A stretch of 64,000 bases of DNA from a virus, in IMG/VR virus record IMGVR_UViG_3300021376_000029, positions 1 to 64,000 of that record. The stretch is one strand, 5' to 3'. Position 1 is the first letter of the stretch. Every line of letters begins with the position of its first letter. Shown here one piece after another: positions 34,013-44,113 of the stretch. The notes beneath the pieces were generated by a model, which saw nothing but the letters and a program-made list of their open reading frames with translations, searched no databases and had not been told where the DNA came from. Made by a program: the position numbers and the translations under genes.

Positions 34013-37000
34013 TTATATTATACTTCCGAATATTCTTGCGGGGCTAAAGAGAATAACAATATCTTTTGAAGCACCACTAATTTCAATATTAAATTTATTC
34101 GTAACAGAAATTCTTGAATAACTATTGCGTTCAATACCACTAATTCTGAACAGAGAAGTTCTAGTATCAGTTTCCTCAACAACAAGTCTGTTGATAGATG
34201 CATTACCGATTCCAAACAGAGATCCTTTACCACGATAAGAATCTGTTTGCTTCTCAATTCCGATTCCAGAAATAAATTCTGTACCCGAACCAGGGTATCT
34301 GGAGATATACTTGAATTTAGATTCCCCATTAAATCTAAACAGAATAGTATTTTCAGGAGTTTGTGCAACAAACGCTATGACAGCGGTATTAGTACCGAAG
34401 GAAATATTTCCTTTACCAACATAGGATCTCGTGAACTTAGCAGCAACATTGCCAGAAATTGTTGCATTACCAGAACCCTTATAATTCTCTGTATTTTTCT
34501 CAACCGCAGATCCAGTAAATTTAAAGAGTGCCGCTTCTTCTGGTGGGTTAGAAGTCTTAGATTCTGCAGCACCTTGGAATGCAAACAGAGAACCTGAACC
34601 TTGATATGGTGCCTTACTATATTTTTCCTGAATGTAACCAGTAAGATTAATATTACCTGATGCTTTTTCAATTACTGTTCTAGATTCAATCTTCTCACCA
34701 ACAGTAAAGATATTGCCAGTACCAACATAATTCTCAGTGTTCTTCTCAATCGCTGAACCAGAGAATCTGAAGAGTTGAACATTTGCTGATATAGCAAATA
34801 CTACAGACTCACTAGTTTCATTAAATGCGAACAGCGAACCTGTGCCGATGTAATTCTCAGTATTCTTCTCTGTTGCAGAACCAGTAAATCTGAAGAGTAT
34901 AGTTTCTTCTGATGGATTAAATGATACTTTGCTTTCTGACTGCAAGAATGAGAAGATATTGCCAGTACCAACATAATTCTCAGTGTTCTTCTCAATTGCA
35001 CTTCCAGAAATTTGTGCTGAACCTGTGCTGATATATCTTTCGGTGTGAGATTCAATAGCAGAACCATATACATTAAACAGTTGAACATTTTCAGTTGGGT
35101 TAAATGCTACTGCTGCAGCACTTGAACCAACAGTTAGAATATTTCCTGTTCCTAGGTAATTCTCAGTATTTTTTTCAATAAGAGTTCCAGTGATATCAAT
35201 CTGACCAGAACCATCATGCTTATTAGATTTCTTGAGTGTCCCAGAACCACTAATTTGATATAAAGCAGTATTTTCAACAGGGTTAAATACTACTTTGCTT
35301 GTGGATTCTCCATAATTGAACAGGAAACCAGAGCCATAATGTAAGAGTGAAATAACTGGAATTGCGGCGCCAGAAACTTTGAACAGTGCTGTGGATACTG
35401 CAGCAGAAATAAGGATAGTTTCCGTTGCAGTTCCAAATGAGAATGCTGAACCAGAACCTCTGTATTTCTCTGTATTTTTCTCTACCGCAGAACCAGAGAA
35501 TGTATAAAGGAATGTATTTTCTGGGGTCTGTGCAGAGAATGCTTCTGCAACACCCTTAAGAACAGAGAATCTTCCTGTAGATGAGTATGCTCTTGCTCTA
35601 TCAGTATCACCATTTCCAGAAACATTGATCTTGCCAGTTCCATACCAAGAATCTGTTTGTTTCTCAATGATATAACCACTAATAAATTCTACACCAGAAC
35701 CAACCTTAGTATAAACTCTAATTGGTTTTGTAATTCCATCACCAGAAACATTAAGTGTACCACCAATATTTCCATGGATTGCACTAACATAACGAGGTGT
35801 TGGTCTGTAGTTACGGAACTCAGGGAATCTGCCAGTTGAAAGTCTGATATTTCCTTTACCAACATAAGATTCTGTATTTGCTTCAGACGCTGCAGGGAAT
35901 CTTTCTTCAAATACAAGACTTACATAACCAACATAAGATTCAGTATGTCTTTCTATAACATTACCAGTGACTTTTACTGCATCGCCAGAACCAATAAATT
36001 CTCTGGTACGAGGAGTTATAGCAGAACCAAAGAATGTATAAAGGAATGTATTCTCTGGAGTCTGTGCAGAGAATGCTTCTGCAGCATTACCAATAGCAAA
36101 TAGTGAACCAGATCCATAATAGGATCTTTCAAATGGTGTAACAGCAATACCACTAATTCTGAATAATCCAAATGGTTTTTCACTACCGATAGTATTAATT
36201 ACAGAACCATAATCAATTTCACCACCATCAGCATTACTGGTTATTAAACCATTATCAAGATTTTGTGTTGAATTAGAAAGATTACCATAATCAACTTCAT
36301 TGACTGCATCAATTTCAGATGATGTATTATATGAGAAGGTTCTTCTCTCAACTCTGTCACCAATGTGGAACAGTGAACCTGAAGCAACATAAGACTTATT
36401 ACGTGATTCGTTAGCGTTACCAGAAACATTATAAAGGAATGTATTCTCTGGAGTCTGTGCAGAGAATGCTTCTGCAGCATTACCAATAGCAAATAGTGAA
36501 CCAGATCCAACTTTGGTGAATACTTGAATCCAGCGATCATCAGAGTTACCGTTAACTTTGAATAGACCAAATGGATATGTGATGTCAAGATTAATTATCG
36601 CACCATAATCAATTTCACCACTAGTTGCTGTTTGAGTTACATATCCATTGTCAATAATTGTTCCTGATGCAGTAATAAGACCATAATCAGATGCATCATA
36701 TTCAGATACTGATGAAGAATTATAAGAGAATGTTCTTTTCTCAATTCTGTCACCAATGTGGAACAGTGAACCTGAAGCAACATAAGACTTATTACGTGAT
36801 TCGTTAGCGTTACCAGAAACATTATAAAGCAATGTATTCTCTGGAATCCGTGCAGAGAAGGACTCGGTGAGACCATTAAATTCAAACAGTGATCCAGATC
36901 CAACTTTGGTGAATACTTGGATCCAGCGATCATCAGAGTCACCGCTAACTTTGAACAGACCAAATGGATATGTAATATTAAGATCAATTACATTACCAAG

Positions 37001-40000
37001 ATCAACTTCACCACCAGTTGCTGTCTGAGTTACATATCCATGGTCAATAATTGTTCCTGATGTAGTAACAAAACCATAATCAAATGAGTCATAATCAGAT
37101 ACTGATGAAGAGTTATAGGAGAACGTTGCTTTTTCAACTCTGTCGCCAATGTGGAACAGTGAACCTGAAGCGACATAAGAATTGTTACGTGATTCTGATA
37201 ATGTACCATCAACAAATAATCCACCAACTGATCTCCAATGTGGTCTAAATCTGACAAAGGTGCGATCAGAAGCAATTGTGAATCTACCAGAACCTTTATG
37301 AGCAAATGCTGGTTTATATTGATCCTCTGCCGCCCCAGTAAATTTAAAGAGTACATTTACTGGATAATCATAATCATATAAAGTAACTGAACCATAATCA
37401 ATTTCACCATCAGTTGCTATTTGATTTACATAACCAAGATCTATAGTTATTCCCGAAGTTGTTACAGAACCATAGTCAACTTCAGTTTCATAAGCAACTA
37501 TTGAAGACTCATTATAATTATAAGTTACTCTCTCAACTTTATCGCCTACTTCAAATAGAGATCCAAAACCTACATAAGAGTTATTTCTACTTTCAATTGC
37601 GTTACCAGAAACATTATAAAGGAATGTATTCTCTGGAGTCTGTGCAGAGAATGCTTCTGTTGCGCCAGTGAATTCAAACAGTGATCCAGATCCAATCTTA
37701 GTAAATACTTGAATCCAACGATCATCAGAGTTACCACTAACTTTGAATAGACCAAATGGATATGTAATATCAAGATTAATTATCGCACCATAATCAATTT
37801 CACCACCAGACGATACTTTGGTAATTAATCCATAATCATTAGTTAATCCTGATGCAGTAATAAGACCATAATCAAGTTCATCATAATCAGATACTGATGA
37901 AGAATTATAAGAGAACGTTGCTTTTTCAACTCTGTCACCAATATGGAACAGAGATCCAAAACCTACATAAGAGTTATTTCTACTCTCAATTGCGTTACCA
38001 GAAACATTATAAAGGAATGTATTCTCTGGAATCCTTGCGGAGAATGACTCAGTGAGACCATTAAATTCAAACAGTGATCCAGATCCAACCTTAGTAAATA
38101 CTTGAATCCAACGATCATCAGAGTTACCGTTAACTTTGAATAGACCAAATGGATATGTGATATCAAGATTAATTACATTACCATAATTAACCTCTCCACC
38201 AAAAGTAGACTGAGTAATCTGACCCAGATCAATAGGTGTTCCTGACGCAGTAATAAGACCATAATCAAGTTCATCATAATCAGATACTGATGAAGAATTA
38301 TAAGAGAATGTTCTTTTCTCAACTTTGTCGCCAATGTGGAACAGTGAACCTGAAGCAACATAAGATTTTGATTCAGATTGATTTGCAGAACCATCAACAA
38401 ATAATCCACCAACTGATCTCCAATGTGGTCTAAATCTGACAAAGGTACGATCAGATTGAATATTGATTATTCCTTTTCCTTTGAAATTAAAGGAAGGTTT
38501 AAGTTCAGTAAATGCAGCACTACCAAATTTAAACAATACATTTACAGGATAATCATAATCATGTAAAGTAACTGAACCATAATCAATTTCGCCGCCATCA
38601 GTTACTTGATTAATTAAACCGTAATCAATAGTAGAACCAGAAGTAGTGACTAATCCATAATCTACTTCGGGTTCATATACAACTATAGATGAAGTATTAT
38701 AGGAGAATGTCGCTCTTTCAATTCTATCCCCAACATGGAATAGAGATCCAAAACCTACATAAGAGTTATTTTTACTTTCAACCGCACCACCACCAGAAAT
38801 ACTATAAAGAAGTGTATTCTCTGGAATCTGTGCAGAGAATGCTTCTGTTGCGCCATTGAATTCAAAGAGAGATCCAGATCCAACTTTGGTGAACACTTGG
38901 ATCCAGCGATCATCAGAGTTACCGCTAACTTTGAACAGACCAAATGGATATGTAATATTAAGATCAATTACATTACCATAATTAATCTCTCCCCCAGAAG
39001 CAGACTGGGTAATTTGACCAAGATCAACAGGTGTTCCTGATGCAGTAATAAGACCATAATCAGATGCATCATAATCAGATACTGATGAAGAATTATAAGA
39101 GAACGTTGCTTTTTCAACTCTGTCACCAATATGGAACAGCGATCCAGATCCAACATATTTTTCTGTATTCTTTTCGTCTGCAGAACCAGTAATTCTTACA
39201 TTTAAATTGCCCCGCCATGCATCACTTTGACGAATAGAATGATAACCAGCAAATTGAATTCCACCTCTTCCTCTATAAGGACCACGAATAAATTGTCCTA
39301 TACCCTCTCCAGAGAAGTTATAAAGGACATTGAGAGGATAAACAATATCAAGATTAACTATGCTTGAATAATCAATTACAGCAGTATTATCTTCATTTAC
39401 ATGACCAAGATCTACAGAAGTTCCTGATGTGGTTATAGTTCCATAGTTTTCTGTATTGAAATATTCAATGGAAGTAGAATTATAATCATATGTTACACTC
39501 TCAACTTTATCGCCAATACTGAACAATCTTCCCTTACCAATGTAAGGTCTAGAGAAAGCATCTGGAATAATTCTGTTAGAAACAATAAATTCTCCATATC
39601 CTCTCCACCAAGGAATAAATCTTGTATCAGTAGGAGATGGTTGATGATGAACTTTAAATCCACCAGAACCAGTTTGTGCAAAAATTGGTTTGTACTGAAC
39701 AGTTGCGTTACCAGTAAATGTGAATAATGGATTAGTAGCATACTCAGTTAAACCAGTGTTGATAAATCCATAATTAATTTCACCTTGATTTACTACTTGA
39801 TTGATCAAGCCATGGTCAATTGTAGATCCAGAAGTAGTAACTAATCCATAATCAGATTCTGAATATTCAACTATTGCAGATGAGTTATATGCATATGTTG
39901 CTCTTTCAATTCTATCACCAACATGGAATAGAGATCCAAAACCAATAAATGGTCTAGTAAATGAATTATGTCCCGTTCCTCTGAGTTCAAATAAATATGT

Positions 40001-41539
40001 TGATTTATAAGATGATTGTTTAGATTCTGATAAACCTTTAAATGCAAATAGATTGCCAGAACCCGAATATTTTCCGTAAATAAATCTTTCTGTTTTAGAT
40101 CCATTGATATTCAGAGAACCAAAAGCATAATTAGTTTGAGAAGAAGTTACGTCACCGTAATTAATATCGCCAACATTAGTTTGAGTTACAGTACCATAAT
40201 CTTGTGTGGTTGTGGTTGATCCTAATGATCCATAATTAGTTTCACTGTAAACACTTACAGAAGATGTATTATAGTCAAAGGTTACATTCTCAGTTGATCC
40301 TGTAAATGAATACAGTGAACCAAATCCATTATATGGTGCTTTGCTAAATTTATTTTGTACTGTTCCAGAAATTTTAAATAAATCAGTGCTTGTGATTTTA
40401 TAAATCTGTGGCGTTGGTTCTTGCAATGCAGTAACTGCAGAACCAGAAAGTGATATTGATCCTTGTGATTGATGACCAAAAGATCTCAGGAGATTACTAA
40501 ATCCTCCTTGTGAAACAAGAGTTCCATATGGATATATTGTTTGAGTATTAAATGTATATCCATATATTATTGATCCTCCAGAATTAATAATATATCCATA
40601 ATCAATAGTAGAACCTGAGGTAGTTATAGATCCTGAATCTAAAATATTGAAATATGAAATAGAAAATTCATTATAAGTAAATAACACATTTTCATTTGCT
40701 TTATCAGATATTCCAAAATTAATAAATCCATCATAAGTTTTTCTGACAAACGCTTCATTTGCAGAACCACGTACTCGTATATTATCCTTAGTTTTTACTA
40801 AGTAAATTTGTGGTGTTGGTTCGTTGAATATTACAGATGCTGAACCAGAAACACCAATAATGCCTGAAGATTGATGCCCAAATGCAAGAGTAAGATTTGA
40901 GAAATTACCATTAAACGAGAACAGTCCATAAGGATATGTAATGTCGGTTATTACAATAGATCCTTGATCTATTTCGCCAGATGTAACTTCTGTAATTTGT
41001 CCATAATTACTAGAAGTATTGTTTGTAGAGGAAACACTTCCATAGTCACCCGAAGAAAATACAGCAATTGCTGAGTTGTTATATTGATAAACCGCTGACG
41101 ATGCAGCACTTCCTGATACTCGGAGCGGTCCTGAGGATCCAACCCAAGGTGCAACAATTCTTTCTTGACCCCCAGCAATTTCAAACAGACTACCTGAACC
41201 AACCCAAGCAGATCTTAGTTTTACTTTATAAGTACCGTCAAGTTTTATTTGAGGTTGAGCAGCAACAAATTTAACAGATGCAGAGACTTTTGTTGCATTT
41301 GAAATATTTAAACCACCGAAAGGATATGTAGTTTCGGTAAATACTATAAATCCATAACTTGGCTCAATAGCGTAATCACTAACAATATAATCATTTGTTA
41401 CGATAAAATCTGCAGAGGGTTCTAACTCACTATAAACTGTACCATCATCCACTAATGATGTTGGAGTATCACCTATACTTCCTAAATCTTGAGTGGTATA
41501 ATAGTTTATAGAGGTTGAGTTGTATTGGAATGTGTTCAT
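34013..41539 (-). CDS. Giant tandem-repeat virion protein (2508 aa)
   Basis: A 2508-residue Ser/Gly/Tyr-rich protein built from repeats, typical of a long cyanophage fibre or tail protein. The first ~1750 residues hold about 14 copies of a ~131-residue unit marked by YNSSSVSDYD..DYGLITASG, GGEIDYGSV, YPFGLFKVSGN, DRWIQVFTKVGSGSLFEF and AFSAQTPENTFLY. The C-terminal ~750 residues have shorter ~45-residue units marked by ENYVGTGNIF and F.GSAIEKNT. No enzyme motif is visible. AGAGGG precedes the ATG. It follows a terminator (41554-41580) without an evident late box of its own. An extended rod role is inferred. Confidence 0.75.
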   Translation of the reverse strand: MNTFQYNSTSINYYTTQDLGSIGDTPTSLVDDGTVYSELEPSADFIVTNDYIVSDYAIEPSYGFIVFTETTYPFGGLNISNATKVSASVKFVAAQPQIKLDGTYKVKLRSAWVGSGSLFEIAGGQERIVAPWVGSSGPLRVSGSAASSAVYQYNNSAIAVFSSGDYGSVSSTNNTSSNYGQITEVTSGEIDQGSIVITDITYPYGLFSFNGNFSNLTLAFGHQSSGIIGVSGSASVIFNEPTPQIYLVKTKDNIRVRGSANEAFVRKTYDGFINFGISDKANENVLFTYNEFSISYFNILDSGSITTSGSTIDYGYIINSGGSIIYGYTFNTQTIYPYGTLVSQGGFSNLLRSFGHQSQGSISLSGSAVTALQEPTPQIYKITSTDLFKISGTVQNKFSKAPYNGFGSLYSFTGSTENVTFDYNTSSVSVYSETNYGSLGSTTTTQDYGTVTQTNVGDINYGDVTSSQTNYAFGSLNINGSKTERFIYGKYSGSGNLFAFKGLSESKQSSYKSTYLFELRGTGHNSFTRPFIGFGSLFHVGDRIERATYAYNSSAIVEYSESDYGLVTTSGSTIDHGLINQVVNQGEINYGFINTGLTEYATNPLFTFTGNATVQYKPIFAQTGSGGFKVHHQPSPTDTRFIPWWRGYGEFIVSNRIIPDAFSRPYIGKGRLFSIGDKVESVTYDYNSTSIEYFNTENYGTITTSGTSVDLGHVNEDNTAVIDYSSIVNLDIVYPLNVLYNFSGEGIGQFIRGPYRGRGGIQFAGYHSIRQSDAWRGNLNVRITGSADEKNTEKYVGSGSLFHIGDRVEKATFSYNSSSVSDYDASDYGLITASGTPVDLGQITQSASGGEINYGNVIDLNITYPFGLFKVSGNSDDRWIQVFTKVGSGSLFEFNGATEAFSAQIPENTLLYSISGGGAVESKNNSYVGFGSLFHVGDRIERATFSYNTSSIVVYEPEVDYGLVTTSGSTIDYGLINQVTDGGEIDYGSVTLHDYDYPVNVLFKFGSAAFTELKPSFNFKGKGIINIQSDRTFVRFRPHWRSVGGLFVDGSANQSESKSYVASGSLFHIGDKVEKRTFSYNSSSVSDYDELDYGLITASGTPIDLGQITQSTFGGEVNYGNVINLDITYPFGLFKVNGNSDDRWIQVFTKVGSGSLFEFNGLTESFSARIPENTFLYNVSGNAIESRNNSYVGFGSLFHIGDRVEKATFSYNSSSVSDYDELDYGLITASGLTNDYGLITKVSSGGEIDYGAIINLDITYPFGLFKVSGNSDDRWIQVFTKIGSGSLFEFTGATEAFSAQTPENTFLYNVSGNAIESRNNSYVGFGSLFEVGDKVERVTYNYNESSIVAYETEVDYGSVTTSGITIDLGYVNQIATDGEIDYGSVTLYDYDYPVNVLFKFTGAAEDQYKPAFAHKGSGRFTIASDRTFVRFRPHWRSVGGLFVDGTLSESRNNSYVASGSLFHIGDRVEKATFSYNSSSVSDYDSFDYGFVTTSGTIIDHGYVTQTATGGEVDLGNVIDLNITYPFGLFKVSGDSDDRWIQVFTKVGSGSLFEFNGLTESFSARIPENTLLYNVSGNANESRNKSYVASGSLFHIGDRIEKRTFSYNSSSVSEYDASDYGLITASGTIIDNGYVTQTATSGEIDYGAIINLDITYPFGLFKVNGNSDDRWIQVFTKVGSGSLFAIGNAAEAFSAQTPENTFLYNVSGNANESRNKSYVASGSLFHIGDRVERRTFSYNTSSEIDAVNEVDYGNLSNSTQNLDNGLITSNADGGEIDYGSVINTIGSEKPFGLFRISGIAVTPFERSYYGSGSLFAIGNAAEAFSAQTPENTFLYTFFGSAITPRTREFIGSGDAVKVTGNVIERHTESYVGYVSLVFEERFPAASEANTESYVGKGNIRLSTGRFPEFRNYRPTPRYVSAIHGNIGGTLNVSGDGITKPIRVYTKVGSGVEFISGYIIEKQTDSWYGTGKINVSGNGDTDRARAYSSTGRFSVLKGVAEAFSAQTPENTFLYTFSGSAVEKNTEKYRGSGSAFSFGTATETILISAAVSTALFKVSGAAIPVISLLHYGSGFLFNYGESTSKVVFNPVENTALYQISGSGTLKKSNKHDGSGQIDITGTLIEKNTENYLGTGNILTVGSSAAAVAFNPTENVQLFNVYGSAIESHTERYISTGSAQISGSAIEKNTENYVGTGNIFSFLQSESKVSFNPSEETILFRFTGSATEKNTENYIGTGSLFAFNETSESVVFAISANVQLFRFSGSAIEKNTENYVGTGNIFTVGEKIESRTVIEKASGNINLTGYIQEKYSKAPYQGSGSLFAFQGAAESKTSNPPEEAALFKFTGSAVEKNTENYKGSGNATISGNVAAKFTRSYVGKGNISFGTNTAVIAFVAQTPENTILFRFNGESKFKYISRYPGSGTEFISGIGIEKQTDSYRGKGSLFGIGNASINRLVVEETDTRTSLFRISGIERNSYSRISVTNKFNIEISGASKDIVILFSPARIFGSII
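36240..41530 (-). repeat. Tandem ~395-bp coding repeats
   Basis: About 14 in-frame units of roughly 395 bp. The phrase encoding ENTFLY recurs near 36043, 36435, 36830, 37621, 38012 and 38811, that is at one or two unit lengths. Stretches of over 80 bases are nearly identical between neighbours (for example around 36390-36510 and 36770-36840), which suggests recent duplication or gene conversion. Confidence 0.85.
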
Positions 41540-41553
41540 CCAGACCCTCTACA

Positions 41554-41580
41554 ATAAAAAGGGGGATAAAAGAATCCCCC
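41554..41580 (-). terminator. Terminator between the 392-aa and 2508-aa genes
   Basis: On the minus strand GGGGGAT, loop TCTTTT, ATCCCCC is followed by TTTTTATT. A 7-bp stem sits 35 bases beyond the stop of the 392-residue gene and 15 bases before the ATG of the giant gene. Confidence 0.85.
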
Positions 41581-41614
41581 AGAAAATCATAATGTAAAGT
41601 ATATAGTTAAAATA

Positions 41615-42793
41615 TCAGTCAAGGCTAACATTCAGAGTAATCTTAATTTGGTCACCCTGGTTTTGAATTGGGTATGGACCATTAGTGAATCTTTCAGCAA
41701 ACATGATGCTGCTGTAAAGAGTTGCAGCTCCAAGACCATCAAGTGCAGGAGTAAGATTGAACTCGTTTGCACTAGGGACTGAGAATACAGTATATGTTCC
41801 TGCAGTGGTTGTAGTATTACCAGCAGCACGAGCGATGTAAATAACATCACCAGCAACAAGACCATGTGCAGTTGCAGTTACTTTGGAGAACTCCAGAGTG
41901 ATGGATGAGTCAGTTGCAACCTGAACGTTATCAGTTAATGCATTACTAAGGTGAATAATTCTTTGCAGAAGATCAATACCGATGATCTTAGTTCCAGCTG
42001 GTACAGCGTTGTTGCCGCCAACTACTTGACCTACCGTAATGTCATCCATAATTGATGCTACGTTAGGCAGAGTAATGTAACTATTTCCGATAACGCCGAT
42101 ACAAGGATTAGTATTATCACCTTTATTCAGAACTGTTCCAGCAGCAATAGTTGCGCCACCCTCATAACCATGGAGTGCCACAGGCATATTGTTTGCTCTT
42201 ACCAGATAATAACCATAAACATTACCAGCAGCGCCTTGGAATGTGAAAGTTTGTTCTGGATAAGTAGCAGTAGTAACTCCACCAGCGAAGTTAATTACAC
42301 CACTTACTGCACCAGAATTTTTAACCGTAAGAATTATAGTATTACCAGAAACTCTTGATACTTTAGCGCCAGCTGCGATACCAGTACCAGTAACAGTGTT
42401 ACCAACACTGACAGTTCCTGAGAGACCTGATACTGTGATTTCGTATGAATCCTGTGCGCCACTTGAATTAGTTGTAGTAGCTACTGGATCTGAAGCAGTT
42501 GTGATCGCCCAACGCGAACCATTGAGCAGAATACCATATTGTCCAGCATAGTTCTGATCCGCACGATTATTGATAACTGATGGATAACCTGTATTTGGTG
42601 CAGTGCCATAAGTGTTTTGATTACCATCAGCATATGGCTCGTAATAAGCAGTTGCCGAAGGAACATCTGCTTCGTCTGGTGTGGTGTTTGACGTAAAAAG
42701 TTTCAGAATTAAATTTCTTGGGATATTATGAGTAGAATTCAACAGATAACGAAGTGATTCTACCTCACCAATATTAGGTACTAAAAGTGCCAT
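41615..42793 (-). CDS. Virion structural protein, tail-fibre-like (392 aa)
   Basis: A 392-residue protein. The N-terminus MALLVPNIGEVESLRYLLN and LILKLFTSNTTPDEAD match a conserved domain I recall from cyanophage virion proteins. It is followed by a Gly-rich beta segment GILLNGSRWAITT and an AGNVYGYYLVRANNMPVALHG region. The middle includes two small copies of a VSVGNTVTGTGIAAGAKV type unit. A late box lies 46-53 bases upstream and a terminator downstream, so it is an independent late unit. Exact tail location is unknown. Confidence 0.75.
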   Translation of the reverse strand: MALLVPNIGEVESLRYLLNSTHNIPRNLILKLFTSNTTPDEADVPSATAYYEPYADGNQNTYGTAPNTGYPSVINNRADQNYAGQYGILLNGSRWAITTASDPVATTTNSSGAQDSYEITVSGLSGTVSVGNTVTGTGIAAGAKVSRVSGNTIILTVKNSGAVSGVINFAGGVTTATYPEQTFTFQGAAGNVYGYYLVRANNMPVALHGYEGGATIAAGTVLNKGDNTNPCIGVIGNSYITLPNVASIMDDITVGQVVGGNNAVPAGTKIIGIDLLQRIIHLSNALTDNVQVATDSSITLEFSKVTATAHGLVAGDVIYIARAAGNTTTTAGTYTVFSVPSANEFNLTPALDGLGAATLYSSIMFAERFTNGPYPIQNQGDQIKITLNVSLD

Positions 42794-42838
42794 TTAAATG
42801 TTCCTCCAGGGATTTCTGTTTTTTTAAATATCTAGTTA

Positions 42839-42846
42839 TATTTATA
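42839..42846 (-). promoter_or_regulatory. Late promoter for the 392-aa gene
   Basis: A perfect TATAAATA on the minus strand overlaps the stop region of the upstream 234-residue gene and lies 46 bases before the ATG at 42793. Confidence 0.75.
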
Positions 42847-43546
42847 ATTTTACTTTCAAAGCAATAGAGAATTTATTGATGACAGTACTGGTATTTATAA
42901 CTTCATAGTTTAAAATATCACCAGCATTTAATGTTCTATTCCATCCCGTTAAAATATCATCAGTATTTTTATTCTGACTACTTAAAGTAGGTCTATTTGA
43001 TCCGCATATACTAACAAGATTAGGATAATCATTAAAAGAGCATTTTTTTATATCAACAACTAAATTTCCTATTTTATCCGCAACAATTAACCATGATTGA
43101 ATTGTACCAGTAACATCAATTGATAGAGATCCTTTGTCGCCAATAGTCATAGGCAAAGAACCATAATCAACAACAAAATTAATAGTTCGGGTTAAGTCTG
43201 CAGTGTTTGCCATACCAATACCAAAAAATTGTGTATTGCAAGGCGCTGTAGCAAAAGTAATAGTACTACCAGAAATAGAATATCCTACTCCTGGTTGTAA
43301 AATAACATTATTAACAGATATAATTAACTGTTGATCATTCAGGGGAAAATATGGAACTCCATTTACTTTTATGTCAAAAGTTTTTCGTACACAGTCAAAC
43401 TGAGCTGAAATATTATCTAAAAGTAAATTTTGATATTGAATGCCTTTTGATGGTGGTTCATAATTAAGTCCAACTTTATATAAATCGGGACTTGCTTGAA
43501 CTACATTATAATTTGTAGGGTTTAGCGTTACCTGATAATTTGACAC
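42842..43546 (-). CDS. Virion structural protein (234 aa)
   Basis: A 234-residue beta-rich protein. Segments NISAQFDCVRKTFDIKVNG, NNVILQPGVGYSISGSTI and FATAPCNTQFFGIGM form a domain common in cyanophage tail fibre proteins (recalled). The C-terminal half has the SWLIVADKIGNLVVDIKKCSF region, resembling a virion adaptor. Its ATG shares one base with the stop of the upstream 110-residue gene, so it is translationally coupled. No enzymatic motif is visible. Confidence 0.72.
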   Translation of the reverse strand: MSNYQVTLNPTNYNVVQASPDLYKVGLNYEPPSKGIQYQNLLLDNISAQFDCVRKTFDIKVNGVPYFPLNDQQLIISVNNVILQPGVGYSISGSTITFATAPCNTQFFGIGMANTADLTRTINFVVDYGSLPMTIGDKGSLSIDVTGTIQSWLIVADKIGNLVVDIKKCSFNDYPNLVSICGSNRPTLSSQNKNTDDILTGWNRTLNAGDILNYEVINTSTVINKFSIALKVKL

Positions 43547-43878
43547 TATGTTACTCCTGGTGTTACAGTTGCAATTCCTTCAATTACTCTTGTTTTTACT
43601 CCACTAGGAGATGTCAAAATAATATCATAAACATATCTTTTAGGACTGAGCGTAGTGGTTACACTAGCAGGTAACGATAATGTAATAACTCCTTCTGGTC
43701 TGTTAGTGAATGAAACACTTAACGGAACTGAAGTAGAAGTATAATAACTCTTCTTCATTTTACTTTCAGCGGTAAAACCGAGAAGATTGAGATATGAATT
43801 ATCTGCAGTCTTAATCGTAAAGGTCGCTGAAAAATCAGACCCCTGCTCTATTACTATGTTAATCGTTATAGCAGACAT
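43546..43878 (-). CDS. Small beta-sandwich virion protein (110 aa)
   Basis: A 110-residue protein with the pattern IVIEQGSDFSATFTIKTAD, then GFTAESKMKKSY, ITLSLPASVTTTLSPKRYVYDIILTS-type residues and a Thr-rich end. The layout resembles BppU-like/Ig-like phage baseplate domains. It is encoded in a late unit with the 234-residue gene. Its promoter lies in the loop of a hairpin (see 43884-43916). Precise role not recognised. Confidence 0.7.
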   Translation of the reverse strand: MSAITINIVIEQGSDFSATFTIKTADNSYLNLLGFTAESKMKKSYYTSTSVPLSVSFTNRPEGVITLSLPASVTTTLSPKRYVYDIILTSPSGVKTRVIEGIATVTPGVT

Positions 43879-43883
43879 GTAAT

Positions 43884-43916
43884 AAAAAAACCTTCCTTGT
43901 TATTTATAAAGAAGGT
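43884..43916 (-). terminator. Terminator-like hairpin with late box in its loop
   Basis: On the minus strand ACCTTC (43911-43916), a 15-base loop and GAAGGT (43890-43895) are followed by six T. The loop contains TATAAATA. The stem is only 6 bp and the loop long, so termination may be partial. Confidence 0.5.
43901..43908 (-). promoter_or_regulatory. Late promoter for the 110-aa and 234-aa genes
   Basis: A perfect TATAAATA on the minus strand, 23 bases before the ATG at 43878. Transcripts starting here would lack the 5' arm of the surrounding hairpin. Confidence 0.75.
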
Positions 43917-43925
43917 CTGTATTTA

Positions 43926-44111
43926 TCACTCTTCTGGGGATTCTTCCTGAGGCGGTTCGCCATTCTCAAGAATAGTTAATGCTTCAAGTGCCCCTTTAAG
44001 TTTCAGTGCTAATTCACGTTTAGCATTGAGTTGAGATTCAAGATTTTTGATTTCATCAACCACTGTACTAAATTGATTAGTAAAATTTTCTTCAAGTTCT
44101 TTAGCGTTCAT
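43926..44111 (-). CDS. Small coiled-coil protein (61 aa)
   Basis: A 61-residue protein. Residues 2-50 form a heptad-like helix (VDEIKNLESQLNAKRELALKLKGALEALTILE) and the end is acidic with Pro-Glu repeats. It begins 2 bases after the glycosyltransferase stop. It may be a small oligomerising or chaperone protein. I recognise no family. Confidence 0.65.
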   Translation of the reverse strand: MNAKELEENFTNQFSTVVDEIKNLESQLNAKRELALKLKGALEALTILENGEPPQEESPEE

Positions 44112-44113
44112 TT

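Noticed and set aside
34013-41539. Regular repeats as a CRISPR array
   Set aside because: The units are ~395 bp, in frame, and encode similar protein segments. There are no short identical repeats with unique spacers.
34013-41539. Diversity-generating retroelement acting on fibre repeats
   Set aside because: No reverse transcriptase gene or template repeat with A-specific changes is visible in the window.
43926-44111. gp67/68-like core protein
   Set aside because: It is acidic and helical but lies in the fibre cluster away from head genes, and a gp67-like gene is already found beside gp20/gp21.
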